Positions 10,736 to 21,816 of a stretch of DNA of 64,000 bases are shown here, piece after piece (within the stretch, counting starts at the first letter, position 1; each line of letters starts with the position of its first letter). Location: assembly GCA_903813345.2 (NCBI GenBank), contig CAIIXF020000001.1, forward strand, positions 54,641,885-54,705,884, in the 5' to 3' direction. Source of the stretch: Owenia fusiformis. Its lineage: Eukaryota; Annelida; Polychaeta; Sabellida; Oweniidae. The notes under the pieces are model-generated. The model did not search any database and had not been told where the DNA came from. It saw only the letters and a program-made list of their open reading frames with translations. The translations under genes were made by a program, and so were the position numbers.

Positions 10736-12534
10736 TCTTTTCACACATTGCAAAATATTTTCTATAAAATCCCCTCAAAGATACAAAATCACTAAAAGAA
10801 CAGTATTGGAAAACTCAATTTCAATCTCAATCGCTTGGCAACTGTACATAACAAATGCGTTATTGATATTTCACACACTGTTCATTATGTGAGTACTCTG
10901 TTCGGATTGGCTGGAATCGGACACACATTGCCTAGCTATGTGTGAATATATGATTAGACACGCACCTGGAATATATGAACATTCCAAACCTCTGTAACAT
11001 TTGATTAGACTTAAATTTGTCATTGTTTTATGTTTTAAGAAACATAAACGACAATTTGTTATATAACCCTTGACAATGACAGGTATAAGTCCAGATAATA
11101 AAATGTTTTGAATAGTAAAGACACAAATATGTTTGCGATTTATGATTTGCCTAATTTTTTCTCACGATTTTGTCTGATCCGCTCAAGCCGTATTAGAAAA
11201 ATAAACAAAAGCTAAAAAAGCACAATAGTTATGTAACTACACTGATTAAACGCTGACATATAAAGTAAAATTCTGAGTATTGTTTACATTACGATTTTTT
11301 AGGTTTGAAGGTTTTTATTATCAAATGAATATAATCAACACATGGCGATGATCCTATGTTTATTGTATTTATGCTCAGATTCAAGATTTGTGTCCTACAA
11401 CTTACATGGATTTTTTTGACCCCTTGTGATGATAGACATATTTCGACCCGGAAGTCGGAGGTTTTTGGCAAGTTGTATTTGAAAAAGTCAGTACATGCCT
11501 GAACTATTGATTCAAATGTTGCTTCGGTATGGTGCACTACGGATTCTTCACATCCCAGAGTCATACCATGGACTACTATGCAAGGTTAAGGTAACCGCTA
11601 ACTGGTCATCAAACTTATCAGAATACAATGTTGGCAGTAATAAATTTATTTCAAAATGGCAGGCGACATGTATATAATGAGATTCAAGCATATGTATAGA
11701 ATGAACTTTTTTCTATAAATGACTAATCGGTAGTAGTTGACGCTTTTGTTTGTCAGTTTATGGAGTTTATGTTATATGCGATTGATGTGCTATAAAAATA
11801 CAGCCGAGAGAAAAGTATATGAAAACAAATAATCCATTACGTACATCAATATAAAGTCTTCCATTTTGAAAGATACTGGAGATTTTGCACAACCGCATCT
11901 CGTTTTCTTGTTTTCATTGGACTGCTACGCATAAATCGCTCAGGTGAATGCGTTGCGGATTTCAGATGCGTTGAGCTAGAATCGTTACATGCGAAACTCT
12001 CTGCTATTGTGGTCGTAATACTGACCAATAATAATGTACAATATCCAGAAATTATTAATCAAGAAATATAAAACAATTGTTTTGAAGAACAATCGATGAA
12101 TTTGTTTTTGAATATATCTATCAGAAACCAGTAAAGTGGAGCGCCTCTGTACATGTACGTGCATCACCTCCGTAGTGGACCAATTGACGTAATTGTTAAT
12201 TGAACCTATTAAGTGAAACACTTCAGAGGAATGCTCCACTTTCACAGGTTATGCTGTAGTCATAGTACTAAAATGTTAAGTTACGTCTTGACTTACACGT
12301 ATGTCTAATATTGGAAATGAGCATGAACTTGTACAAAGGTCGACCAATTAGTTCTGAGAAAAAGCCTTGAAAGTGAAAAAAATCTTGACTTTTTATCTGA
12401 AAATTTCACAGAAGATGTCAAAGAATGAAAGGTATTGAAAAATCAGATTTCTTCGTTTAAAGAATATGGTTACTTTGGTTACTTTTCTCTTTTTGCAATT
12501 TGGCTTTCGCTAATTATCCCAATGAACGATGTTC
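10736..12534. other. Intergenic stretch with a weak inverted repeat at 12133-12242
   Basis: Apart from AAAGTGGAGC / GCTCCACTTT ends at 12133 and 12242, with CCTCTG / CAGAGG just inside, I see no gene or clear element. Short reading frames here have no recognisable motif. Confidence 0.4.
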
Positions 12535-12610
12535 GGTAGGGATATAGTGAAGCCATCCGCCAGTCCGTCAGTCAGTCCATCCGTCCGCTTTCAAATAACA
12601 GTGTCAAGAT
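12535..12610. repeat. CCRTCCGTC-rich repeat, also at 40975-41030
   Basis: A GGTAGGGATATAGTGAAGCC lead-in followed by CCATCCGTCCG words recurs, diverged, near 40965-41030 (TAGGAATATATTGTGAAGCC then CCATCCGTCCG). The two probably belong to one old dispersed repeat family. Its type is unknown. Confidence 0.45.
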
Positions 12611-12879
12611 ATAGGGACAGAAAATATTCTAGCATAGTAAGAGCATTCAATATGCAGTTAGCACGTGTAACACAGGCATTGAGTTTATTGATTTTCTCCC
12701 TATATCATGACATGACATGTATACTTTCAAAATGGCGGGGATTTTTCGTGAAAATCTTTTCATTTAAACCGAAGTAATAAATAGTATTGTTAGAAATTTT
12801 GGTAGTATATTCACAACATCTATCTATTCTATATATATTCTGAGTTTTTCACTATGACTCCCAGGGGCCATGTATGAGG

Positions 12880-13700
12880 GGTTGGGAATACTTTGCGTTA
12901 ATTTTGAGATCTTTCTAAAGTATAGCTTTATTATATTCAAATGAGAGGCAATTTAGAGTAGATCGCAAATATTGTATCGATTTTGTAATTTGGGCCTCGT
13001 AAAATTCAAAATGGCCGCCTTATGTGAGATTTTGCAATACTTTTCTGATCCCTTTAAAGTATGGCTATATTATACTCAAATTGAAGGAAGTTTAGGGTAG
13101 ATCATTACTATGGTATTGTCTTTCTGATTTGTGCCTCAGGAAATTCAAAATGGCTGCCAATTGCAACAGGAATTTACGTCTAAAGTATAGCTTTATAACA
13201 CTCAAATGAAAGGCAATTTAGTGTAGATTGCAAATATTGTATCGGTTTTGTAATTTGGGCCTCGTAAAATTCAAAATGGCCGCCTTATGTGAGATTTTGC
13301 AATACTTTTCTAATCCCTTTAAAGTATGGCTATATTATACTCAAATTGAAGGAAGTTTAGGGTAGATCATTACTATGGTATTGTCTTTCTGATTTGTGCC
13401 TCGGGAAATTCAAAATGGCTGCCAACAGGAATTTACGTTAACTTTGAGATCTTTCTAAAGTATAGCTTTATTATACTCAAATGAAAGACTTAGTCAATTT
13501 AGAGTAGATTTCAAATATTGTATCGGTTTTGTAATTTGGGTCTCGTAAAATTCAAAATGGCCGTCGCCTAATGTGGAATCGCAATAATTTTCTGATTTTT
13601 TCGAAGTATGGCTATATAATCCTCAAGTTGAAGGAAAAGGGCAGATCACTTTTTTGGTATTGTTTTCTAGATTTGTGTATCAGAAAATTCAAATTGTTAT
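12880..13700. repeat. Six-unit alternating satellite, ~140-bp units
   Basis: Units start near 12921, 13060, 13186, 13325, 13461 and 13607 with TATRGCT..TATTATACTCAAAT and end with AAATTCAAAATGGCYGCC. Two versions alternate: A with TATAGCTT and AGGCAATTTAGAGTAG, B with TATGGCTA and GGAAGTTTAGGGTAG. The higher-order period is therefore about 265-280 bp. A-type units resemble other A units more than adjacent B units, which implies amplification of a dimer. Confidence 0.88.
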
Positions 13701-13836
13701 TATTTGTGACTTTAAAACTCTTGAATGGTCACCCAAACGCTTTTAAAATTGGTAGAAATTCTAATATATCTTTCATTGAATGAGTACATGGTGTTTCAAA
13801 TAGTTATTCGCATAACATGAAAATACTCCTGATGTA

Positions 13837-14859
13837 CAAGGATTGTTCAAAAAGTTTTACACATCCATCTTGTTCATAATTTGTAAGTTTGTGCCCCCAT
13901 CGTATTCCTTTACACTGTCAAGTTTTCATGTATGTATGATTATTACTAAAACATTTTATGGTTGCTATGGTAACCAAGTTGATGGTGGCACGGTACATAT
14001 CATTTTTAAAGAGAAATCAAGTGATATATAAAGCAAAATATCACTAAACATAGCCAAATTTACTCACATAAACTGTCAACTTAAATTTAAGCAATATCTA
14101 GTATTGTTCCCGTGGCAAAAATGAATCTTATATCAATACTTCTCATCTTATTTTCTTTGGAAATGCCAAAGAAAGACCGTAAACATATTCTTGAACAAAT
14201 CACCTAATTTTAGGACGTTATCAAAGTTCTCATATCAATTTTTGAAATATTGGAGAATATGGCTGAAAATAATAAAGTTGAGGCAGAAAACATTGATAGA
14301 ATACATGTTAAAGAATGAGAAAACAGAATTACACAAGTTAAAATCATTCATGCATTAAGACATTGCATACAATGACTCCTATAGGCATTGTTAAGTATTC
14401 TAAGATGGAATAAGAGAAGGGAAAATGTATTAAAGGTAGCTGTAGTTATCAGAAGACTTGACATCCTATAGGTAGGAGGGTTCGGACATGGCTTCAAACA
14501 CTGGTGGACAGAACGCTACAAGTAATGCATTCCTGCAACGGAAGACTACATAAGAAATATTTTGATTGATTATAAATCAATTATAACATAACCTGACAAA
14601 CTGCTCAAAGATTGACCAAACAATTTCAGCCTTTCAAGGCATTCATAAAATTAATTCAATTTAATGACGTCATATGGACCATGAGACCATTGGTTCACAT
14701 TTTAAAGTCAATGTATCTCAAGAAGTACATTGTGTATGGTCCTAAAATTTCAGATATGAATGTAAAATAGGTGATTATATCTGTACGAAATTACATGTAA
14801 AAATGATAAAATCTCTTTTCTTGAGAAGCATACGTGCAAAACTTTTCGAACGACCCTTG
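13837..14859. mobile_element. Mariner-type non-autonomous element, copy 1 (TA target site)
   Basis: The ends CAAGGATTGTTCAAAAAG and the complement of CTTTTCGAACGACCCTTG are inverted and each is flanked by TA, the hallmark of Tc1/mariner insertion. The interior, 1023 bp long, has many stops and no intact transposase. A 728-bp relative with the same ends and a similar interior lies at 42708-43435. Confidence 0.85.
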
Positions 14860-14861
14860 TA

Positions 14862-16690
14862 ATGCATTTTTTGAAATATGGAAGAAACGACCTCTCACCA
14901 TTACAAAAGAAGGAACACTTTATAAACGTGGCAAGCTTTATTCAAGACCATATAAAATAAGATCCCTTCCATGGTTTTCACCACTATCCCCCTCCTTTCT
15001 GCCCTCGTTGAACCAATGACTTGACACCTCTTAATTCTTATTCTTAGCCAGAATCCCCCAGATAGCCTCATTGTACTAAATGTTGTTCATAATTAGCTCA
15101 TGTTATATATATTGTTATCTCCAAGCTTGGCCTATAATGCTTTTTGGCGATTTGCGAGCCATCTGATGTAAAGTAAGATTTATGAAATAAATAGATTACC
15201 ATATAAAATACGACCCTTGTAGTTACGTCATATTTCACCATCACTAAATAAATAAATTTGTCGTGAAAAAGTTTTGATCAGAAAGTACTTTTATACCGTA
15301 CAATTTTGTTAAGGGTTAATTGATATTTATTAAGTAACAAACTAACTGAAAGAGGTGATGATTGATTCACACCAATCAACATTATTTCAATAAAATGATT
15401 TTGATAATGCACGAACAGTGACATCATCATGCAAATTGTTATACCTTTCAGAGCATTTAATATCGCAAATTGCGAATCTTGAATTATTAAAAGTTGATTA
15501 TTTGATTAGTGGCTCTACACATGGATATAAACCAATTAGCTGTAACAGCATCGTCATTTATTGATGGTGATGAACTGTCACATAGTAAAAACAATTCTGC
15601 TTCTGTTTTTCTTCAAAATAGGTATAATACGTAAGCCGCTATTTAAGACTGTATTGTGAATGGATTCTTCATTGAGAATTTATACTCACTGATTAATTCA
15701 AAACGGCAAAAACGTCAATTTTCTTCAGAACTCTATGGATACATATAAGTTAAAACATATAATAATATAAATTTTTTTTATAATTTCACAATTTTGCAGC
15801 TCGTGAGGTTTGGACAGAACTAAACCTTACTTTTGACCTATTGTGACCCGAACGTGAACATTGCGCACTATTTCTTATTTGGCACGTAATTCTATAGAAA
15901 CTTACTAACGAGTCTCAAACTATTAGCAATTGTTATTTCATCGATATTCTAAGTTCTGAAAATATCCTCGAGCGTTTTAATAATAAGGGAAGTGAAGTTG
16001 TCACAAACTTTCACCAACTCTTCGCGAACAGCTATATTATTCTTGGACTCCAGTGCCAGTCTCTTTCGTGAATACTTTGTTCAAACCATGGGTTTTCAAC
16101 TCTTGAATGCCAATGTTCAAACTCATTGGTGAAGAACTGATTTACCATATTCATTTAATCAATTTTACTGCCGACTTGAGAGGTTAGGGTAACATACAAT
16201 CACTCATTTCGTTGCGAAAAGATCAGCTTTAAAAATTGAGTTTACTAGTACTAATCTGACTAAGCCAGTGGCATAATCTGTATCCTTGATATTAGAAAAA
16301 TTACTTCTTTGCCTACCAAATTATGGACAGTCAGCCTACGATCAAGTTCATGAGAAATGTTTTATTTCAGAGTAATGTCAAAGTGTTCTATTATTCATTA
16401 TGGCAGCCATTCATCAAAGCTAAATTGCATTTTTGAATCCTGGATAAACCCACTTTCTAAACACGTAATTATAATTAGATGAGTATCACTGTAATAACGA
16501 TTATAGCTATTCAGTAGTAAATGCTCGGATATAATGAAAGAATCACATTAAGCTTACTTTCATTTGAAATAATATTTTTTGATTTATAGTAGACAAAGGT
16601 ACCATTGTTCAGTCCTGCTTAGAAAAATACATTAAAGAGAAAAATGTCGTCCCTACGATGCAATAACTTATATCTTCAAATAAGTAAGTA
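14862..16690. other. Intergenic, nothing identified
   Basis: AT-rich sequence without a supported gene, RNA or clear inverted repeat. Confidence 0.4.
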
Positions 16691-17211
16691 CAGGGTGGTC
16701 AAAAAATGGAAACCCTAATACCATTTTCCTCTTATCTTTTCCTCATGTTATTTTATGAAATAACTCCCTGATATTTTACACTTGTGTACATCATTCAATT
16801 TGCTACCAGCCTTCTTAATTTCAATAGTTCAGTACTGTTACAGTACTTTAAAGAACATGCCCAGTGGCCACTATCTAAAATGTCCCTACCTGTGGGAATA
16901 TGGCAGAGATAGAGTATATGACAATGACCTCAGGACAATTGCAAACCTCAAAAGTGAGATCATTTGTGTCATTCAGGCCATACCTGCTGAGGAATGCATT
17001 CGGGTCATTGACAACTGTGCTGTTTTGCCTACAGCGCGATAATGGCCAAATCTGAAGCATGTTATTCAAAGTGCTGTAAAATTGTGACTATCAGTCTGAT
17101 GGTCATGAAATGTGGTAGGGTAGTAGGTAGGGTGGAATGATGTACAAATGTATGAAATATCAGGGATTAAGATATAAGGAAAATGCAGGGTTTCCATTTT
17201 TTGACCACCTG
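16691..17211. mobile_element. Deleted Tc1/mariner-type element with transposase relic
   Basis: The ends CAGGGTGGTCAAAAAATGG and CCATTTTTTGACCACCTG form terminal inverted repeats, flanked by TA at 16689-16690 and 17212-17213. At 521 bp it is much shorter than an autonomous element (about 1.3 kb), and it keeps only the 3' part of the transposase gene. Confidence 0.88.
16862..17090 (+). pseudogene. Mariner/Tc-type transposase C-terminal relic
   Basis: The frame reads CPYLWEYGRDRVYDNDLRT, then IANLKSEIICVIQAIPAEEC and IRVIDNCAVL, a TAA, then WPNLKHVIQ. Family members have the same order: the FFLWGYLKDRVY segment, RTIADLKAEI, AIPAE and a GGHLEH-like end. The N-terminal DNA-binding part and most of the DDE/D core are missing and the frame contains a stop, so it is inactive. 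Confidence 0.82.
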
Positions 17212-17213
17212 TA

Positions 17214-18306
17214 TATTAAATAAACTATGCTCAATTTATCTGTCTTTAAGTTGTATTTATGCTTCAAATAATAAAAATGTTGTTCTGACTATATCAAGGC
17301 TATCTCTCATTCAACAGATCGTCTGGAGCAAGACTTTCGAAATAAAATGACAAAAGAAAGTTTTATTTTTCTTATTCGAGGCCCACAGTGTAACTGTTAT
17401 CATTCGTCGCGTTTAAAGTAATGGATAACATCTATGACATTTTAGAAATCTGGTTCAAAGAGCTTAAGGAACTAAAGGGAAAAACATGTTGATCATCAAA
17501 TGATTTTATATATCTACACACTTTCTAAAGTACAATGAACTCTCAAAGGTACTCGACTAATGTTTTTGGAACTCTGACAATGGTGCTTTAAGTAGATTTG
17601 AAGTCCATTTCATTGTAATTCTTTATAATGCTTTTACCAGCGAAATAATCTACATATGTCTAATTACACAAATGGCCCTCGATGAGCAGACGTATTGCCA
17701 ACGATTGGATGTAACTTAATGACCGACTCGATTAGGAATTCCGAATGAGGAATTACCTAAAAAACTTTGAATTTTCCTCTTTCTAAATGTATTTTAACAC
17801 CTTTGGCCTTGGTGCTTACATATTAAGCTAACTCGTATCTCGAGAACGACCTATTAAGCGAATTCGTTTTCTAAATGAACTCATTTTGCGGAATCTGGAA
17901 TGGATAGATATCTTCTCAAAATGCTTGCGACATACCAGTTTTGTTGCGAAACAGGAACAGTTTCAGGGAAATCAGAGGTGTTCCAAAAGAGTCATCGGGA
18001 ATGCATATAAAAAGCTTGTCTGTTCATCAACAGACTGATCATTGCGAGGGTTGAGTGTAGACATCGCGATCCCCGGGATAGGGACGGTCAGTCAAACACA
18101 CTGCGTTATAATATCATTCATATTGACACAACTCTACAGCCCTCCCCCTCCAAAAAGGTATGTCGAAATTAAGCGTGACAGATGAATGCGCGGGGTAGGG
18201 TACACCGCAAAGGTGGTGAAATGTGAGCAAACAGATGTTTTCATCGTTTCAGTGAGATATGGTTTAGTTTCTAAATGTTTTTTTATATGTAAATGTCTGT
18301 AACAAC
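17214..18306. other. Intergenic, nothing identified
   Basis: No gene or element that I can support lies between the mariner-type relic and the palindrome at 18307. Confidence 0.4.
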
Positions 18307-18462
18307 ACCCTAAACAGTGAACTTGACGGTGAATTTCACACAAGGAATTGGAACTTGCGTTATACACCGTATCTTACCCCAGCGTATACCGTATACTGTA
18401 CTACATTCGGAGATTGTGTAGGTTTAACTGTGGAATGCACCGCCAAGTTCACTGTTTAGGGT
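18307..18462. mobile_element. 156-bp palindromic MITE
   Basis: The left end ACCCTAAACAGTGAACTTG and right end CAAGTTCACTGTTTAGGGT are exact complements, and pairing continues into GACGGTG / CACCGCC. The centre is unpaired. No protein. The ACCCTAA end resembles a telomere repeat only by chance. Confidence 0.82.
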
Positions 18463-19130
18463 ACGTTTTGTTACATTCGCAGTTTGTACAGGTCGCACCA
18501 TGTCGGTATATTTACACGTTCTGCAATTGATATATGGTTCTACAACGTCATTAACGCACGTCCCTAGTAGGGTTAATGTAAACTTGTGGCAATATGTCGT
18601 TCTTAGTCTAGTAGGTCATCTCGTTTGAAGTACGGCGTCACACGATCTAATTACAGAAAGTATGGTCGCCATCGAAGTTAGAAACCACTAAAAATTGTAA
18701 ATCACATTTTTGTTCGAGCACGTCCATGAAGTTCGCAAATATACCGTAGAAAGTTGCAGCTACATTTATTCCGTTCGCATACAGTTAAAATTCAGTTCGG
18801 AAATGTTTTTATGTCACCACCAACCTAAAACGCAATTGGTCATTGAACAAATGTAAGCACATCCATTCCTTGACACTGAGTTTTTTTTACATTACTGCGA
18901 AATATAACCGATCATTACCCTTCGGAAATTGAGATATCGTTTCACAGCTAGTTAGTTCGGCGTTTGATAACAGCGCCCAGTCTCCAGTAATTGATTAAAC
19001 GTATTGTACAGAACAAATGTAAACCTCCGGATAAAGTGGTTTAAAAGTTTATTGCGAAGTAACCGCATTTGCTTACATTCGAGATAAAATAGAAGTCAAA
19101 ATGTTGAAAAATCGAACAATAACAAATATC
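18463..19130. mobile_element. Diverged partial copy of foldback family F1
   Basis: It shares long words with the F1 elements at 21817 and 31549: CAGGTCGCACCATGTCGG, TCTAGTAGGTCATCTCG, TTTGAAGTACG and TATGGTCGCCATCGAA. Clear terminal repeats were not found on it, so it is a truncated or old copy, and its limits are approximate. Confidence 0.65.
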
Positions 19131-19507
19131 CAAATATAATAAAAAAGAAACGTGTAAATAACAACAAATGGGTGAATATATTTGTCTAGATATTATATGG
19201 AACTTAAAATCCCATCAAAGCAAAGGGACAATTTCGGATCGCAAAGCCACCATCACCATCTATTAAAACAGGTCGGTAACGACGTAACGAACGTCTGTCC
19301 TCCAGTAAATATAAAGAATATGTGCGTATGTATCAGCTTATGCCTAGGTCACATAGGCGCCGGGCGCCGGCCGATGAGTAGTCATCGGCCGATGTCTAAC
19401 ACCCCAGTCACATTTGTCGTACGGAGGTCGTGCGTCGACCGCAGATCAATTAAATCAGTGAATTACTGCATTTTATTGGTAACTGGTCAACTCAACCCCA
19501 AGTCAAC

Positions 19508-20065
19508 TCAACCCAAGTTTTTCACTGGGCTCAGGCAGTTTGGAGGAAGGTGCAGAATCTAGGTCTCCAGTCAGCGTACAGCAACGACCCTGCAGTTCAT
19601 AAGTACATCCGCAACCTTCTCGCTTTACCGTATCTGCCCCATGAACATATTCCAGCTGCCTTCGACAGACTTAGTGAGAAAGCCACCCTTCAACTCCAAC
19701 CTCTCGTGGATTATATCAACGACACCTGGATTACATCAGCACTCTGGCCTCCTTCTACATGGAGTGTGTACAACCAGGCAACTAGGACCAACAATGACGT
19801 GGAGGGCTGGCATCGCAGGATTAACGGTCGAGCTGGAAGAGGACTACTCCAGTTCTACCTCCTGGTACCACTACTACACAGAGAAGCAATGCTGGTCTCC
19901 ATCAACAGCCGTCTCATCAAAGATAAGAAGCTGCGTAGATATCAGCGAAGGAAGTACGCTAGAGTCCAAGGAGCCCTGGATGCTGCTTGGAGATGCTACG
20001 AAGAGGGAGACATCACAACTTCGAAACTTCTTCGACTCTGCAGCAAGGTTGTGCCCCACAACTAA
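19508..20065 (+). pseudogene. MULE transposase, C-terminal part only
   Basis: The frame runs from FHWAQAVWRKVQNLGLQSAY through a hydrophobic segment to WPPSTWSVYNQATRTNNDVE, GWHRRINGRAGRG and a basic tail ending KVVPHN, stop at 20063-20065. The FHW..AVWRK and RTNN.VEGWHRR blocks are characteristic of animal MULE transposases, in which an N-terminal zinc finger and DDE core come first. Those parts are absent: the frame is open straight into the left terminal repeat, which points to an internal deletion. No start codon is assigned. It has no stop codons inside, suggesting a fairly recent loss. Confidence 0.85.
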
Positions 20066-20639
20066 ATTAGACACTTAATCCATGGACGCTATGATACCAC
20101 AGCATGTCAACAAATATGGACACTGTCACAACCATATAGAGTGATTTGAACTTGTTTATTGTCTCATGTTTGTCCAACCTTTTGTTTTAAATATTGTAAA
20201 TATATGCTTCATGTACATATGTAATATGGTATTCATATACCTGTTTTGTAAATATTGTAAATATATGTATATTATTCCATTTACAACTTACTGAATAATA
20301 AATACTGAAAACTTACATATTTTCTTCTGTTCAATGCTTTGTTTGGGTAAATGAATTAAATATATGTATTCACCATACTTATTTCTCAGTGTATCACAGC
20401 TATTTAAATATTCATTTCTAAAATTATCTTTAAATTAAAAAGTCTATATTTTCTCAATGTAATATTTTTTATTAATTAAGGAAGAAATTGTATTAATCAA
20501 ATAGGATTCAAATAGGAAAGTTTACCTTTACCATAATTTTCTATTATTCCTTTAATAAATCAAATACTATCAAAATATTAAACGAAGTACTATTTCATGA
20601 TATATTACATTGTATTTTAATCTACTTAAAACAAGTAAA

Positions 20640-20822
20640 ATCATTTGGGTCGACTTGACTAAGGGTTGAGTTGACCAAGGGTTGAGATGACTTGGGGTCG
20701 AGTTGACTAAGGGTCGAGATGACTTGGGGTCGAGTTGACTAAGGGTCGACTTGACTTGGGGTCGACTTGACTAAGGGTTGAGTTGACTTGGGTTGAGTTG
20801 ACTTGGGGTTGAGTTGACCAGG
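20640..20822. repeat. 16-bp subterminal tandem repeat within the MULE
   Basis: About eleven units of GGGTCGAGTTGACTAA / GGGTTGAGTTGACTTG follow one another up to the right end. The left end holds only two such units in inverted orientation, so one end has expanded. Such arrays may be transposase binding sites, which is an inference. Confidence 0.88.
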
Positions 20823-21816
20823 AAGCATTTTATTTACATCAGGACAATTTATAAATGTTATTCGTAGTGCTAGGATGTAATATCAAATGAAAAGTGATCG
20901 TGAGACATTGACAAATAATGATTCAATCTTGTTGAGCCAGTTGATTTCTACGGGGACCTCAGAAATGAACAAATATCCGAGTTATAATTTCTACGGCGAC
21001 CCTGCGGCCAGTAAAAAACTGGATACGCCGTACGGAGGCCGCAAGGCGAGCGTAGTTTTCCTACGCTCGCCGCAGAAATACACTGATTTAATTGATCTGC
21101 GGTCGACTTACGGCCGCCGTGCGACAAATGTGACTGGGGTGTTATCGTTACTAAAATTGTGACCCTTGAAAATACTGTACTCACAAAAACTTTCCGAAGG
21201 TTTTTAAAATAAATGATTTGTAATGGTATATGCATGAGTGAATATACGCATAAAAATGTAACACTCTATCCAATGTGTATGACAGACACACGATTAATGT
21301 CAATATAAGAACGACTAGATCAACCCACCCACCCAGCCATTCAAATGTGTGTCATTGTTTTATATACAGTAAGCTTAGTCGTTCCATTTATGTTTTATAA
21401 AAATCTATGACAGTGTGTAGTAATTATAATTCCTTACCTCATTATTTTTAAAACCTTTATATCACTTTATAAGTAATCATTAATAATTAAGATAATTATT
21501 AAACAAATCAGCACGCAAAATCCCAAGATGACCGTGCGATGCCACCGAGCGCCGTAAGATAATCGTACGATGACCGGACGGGACACGGCCGGGTAGGTAC
21601 CGATGAGTTTGGTTGAGAAAAACTCGCCAAGACATCGGCAACTTTTATCTCCGCGATAAAACTCTGCCGGCGCCCGTACGATGTTTAAAATCGGCCGATG
21701 ATGGACGATCATCGCCCGGCGCCCGTACGATGCCCGGGCTCGCCGGCCGATTTTGAACAAAATACTCATCGGCCGGGCGCCATAGTGAAAATCGGAGCCT
21801 ATGTGACCAATGCATA

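Larger units (their letters stand above)
19478..20824. mobile_element. Mutator-like element (MULE), internally deleted, 10-bp target duplication
   Basis: The direct repeat GCATTTTATT flanks the element at 19468-19477 and 20825-20834. Mutator-like elements make 8-11 bp duplications, so this fits. The inverted ends share TGGTCAACTCAACCCC followed by AAGTCAACTCAACCCAAG and the complement. Inside are the 3' part of a MULE transposase gene and an array of 16-bp units derived from the terminal sequence. At 1347 bp it is much shorter than an autonomous MULE. Confidence 0.88.
19399..21142. mobile_element. Middle element of the triple nest (TA target site)
   Basis: The left end ACACCCCAGTCACATTTGTC and right end GACAAATGTGACTGGGGTGT are exact complements. 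Pairing goes on through GTCGACC(G)CAGATCAATTAA and AATCAGTG at both arms. TA flanks both sides (19397-19398, 21143-21144). The right arm contains a strong hairpin GGCGAGCGTAG..CTACGCTCGCC at 21047-21073. It was split by a MULE insertion. Confidence 0.85.
19341..21814. mobile_element. Outer palindromic element of a triple nest (TA target site)
   Basis: The left end TGCCTAGGTCACATAGG and right end CCTATGTGACCAATGCA are inverted, and the inner arms both contain CCGGCCGATGAGTA or its complement. TA flanks it at 19339-19340 and 21815-21816. It contains two further elements one inside the other. The right arm (about 21540-21800) is rich in CGGCCG words like the intronic element at 7725. It encodes nothing of its own. 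Confidence 0.78.

Noticed and set aside
12535-12610. CRISPR-like or satellite array in the CCRTCCGTC region
   Set aside because: The short words are simple tandem variants with no spacers, and CRISPR arrays are not expected in an animal nuclear genome.
18301-18320. Telomere-like CCCTAA
   Set aside because: A single occurrence that is the end of a MITE, not an array.
19641-20078. 145-codon plus-strand frame and a 66-codon minus-strand frame
   Set aside because: Both are shadows of the MULE transposase frame at 19508-20065, which has the real family motifs.
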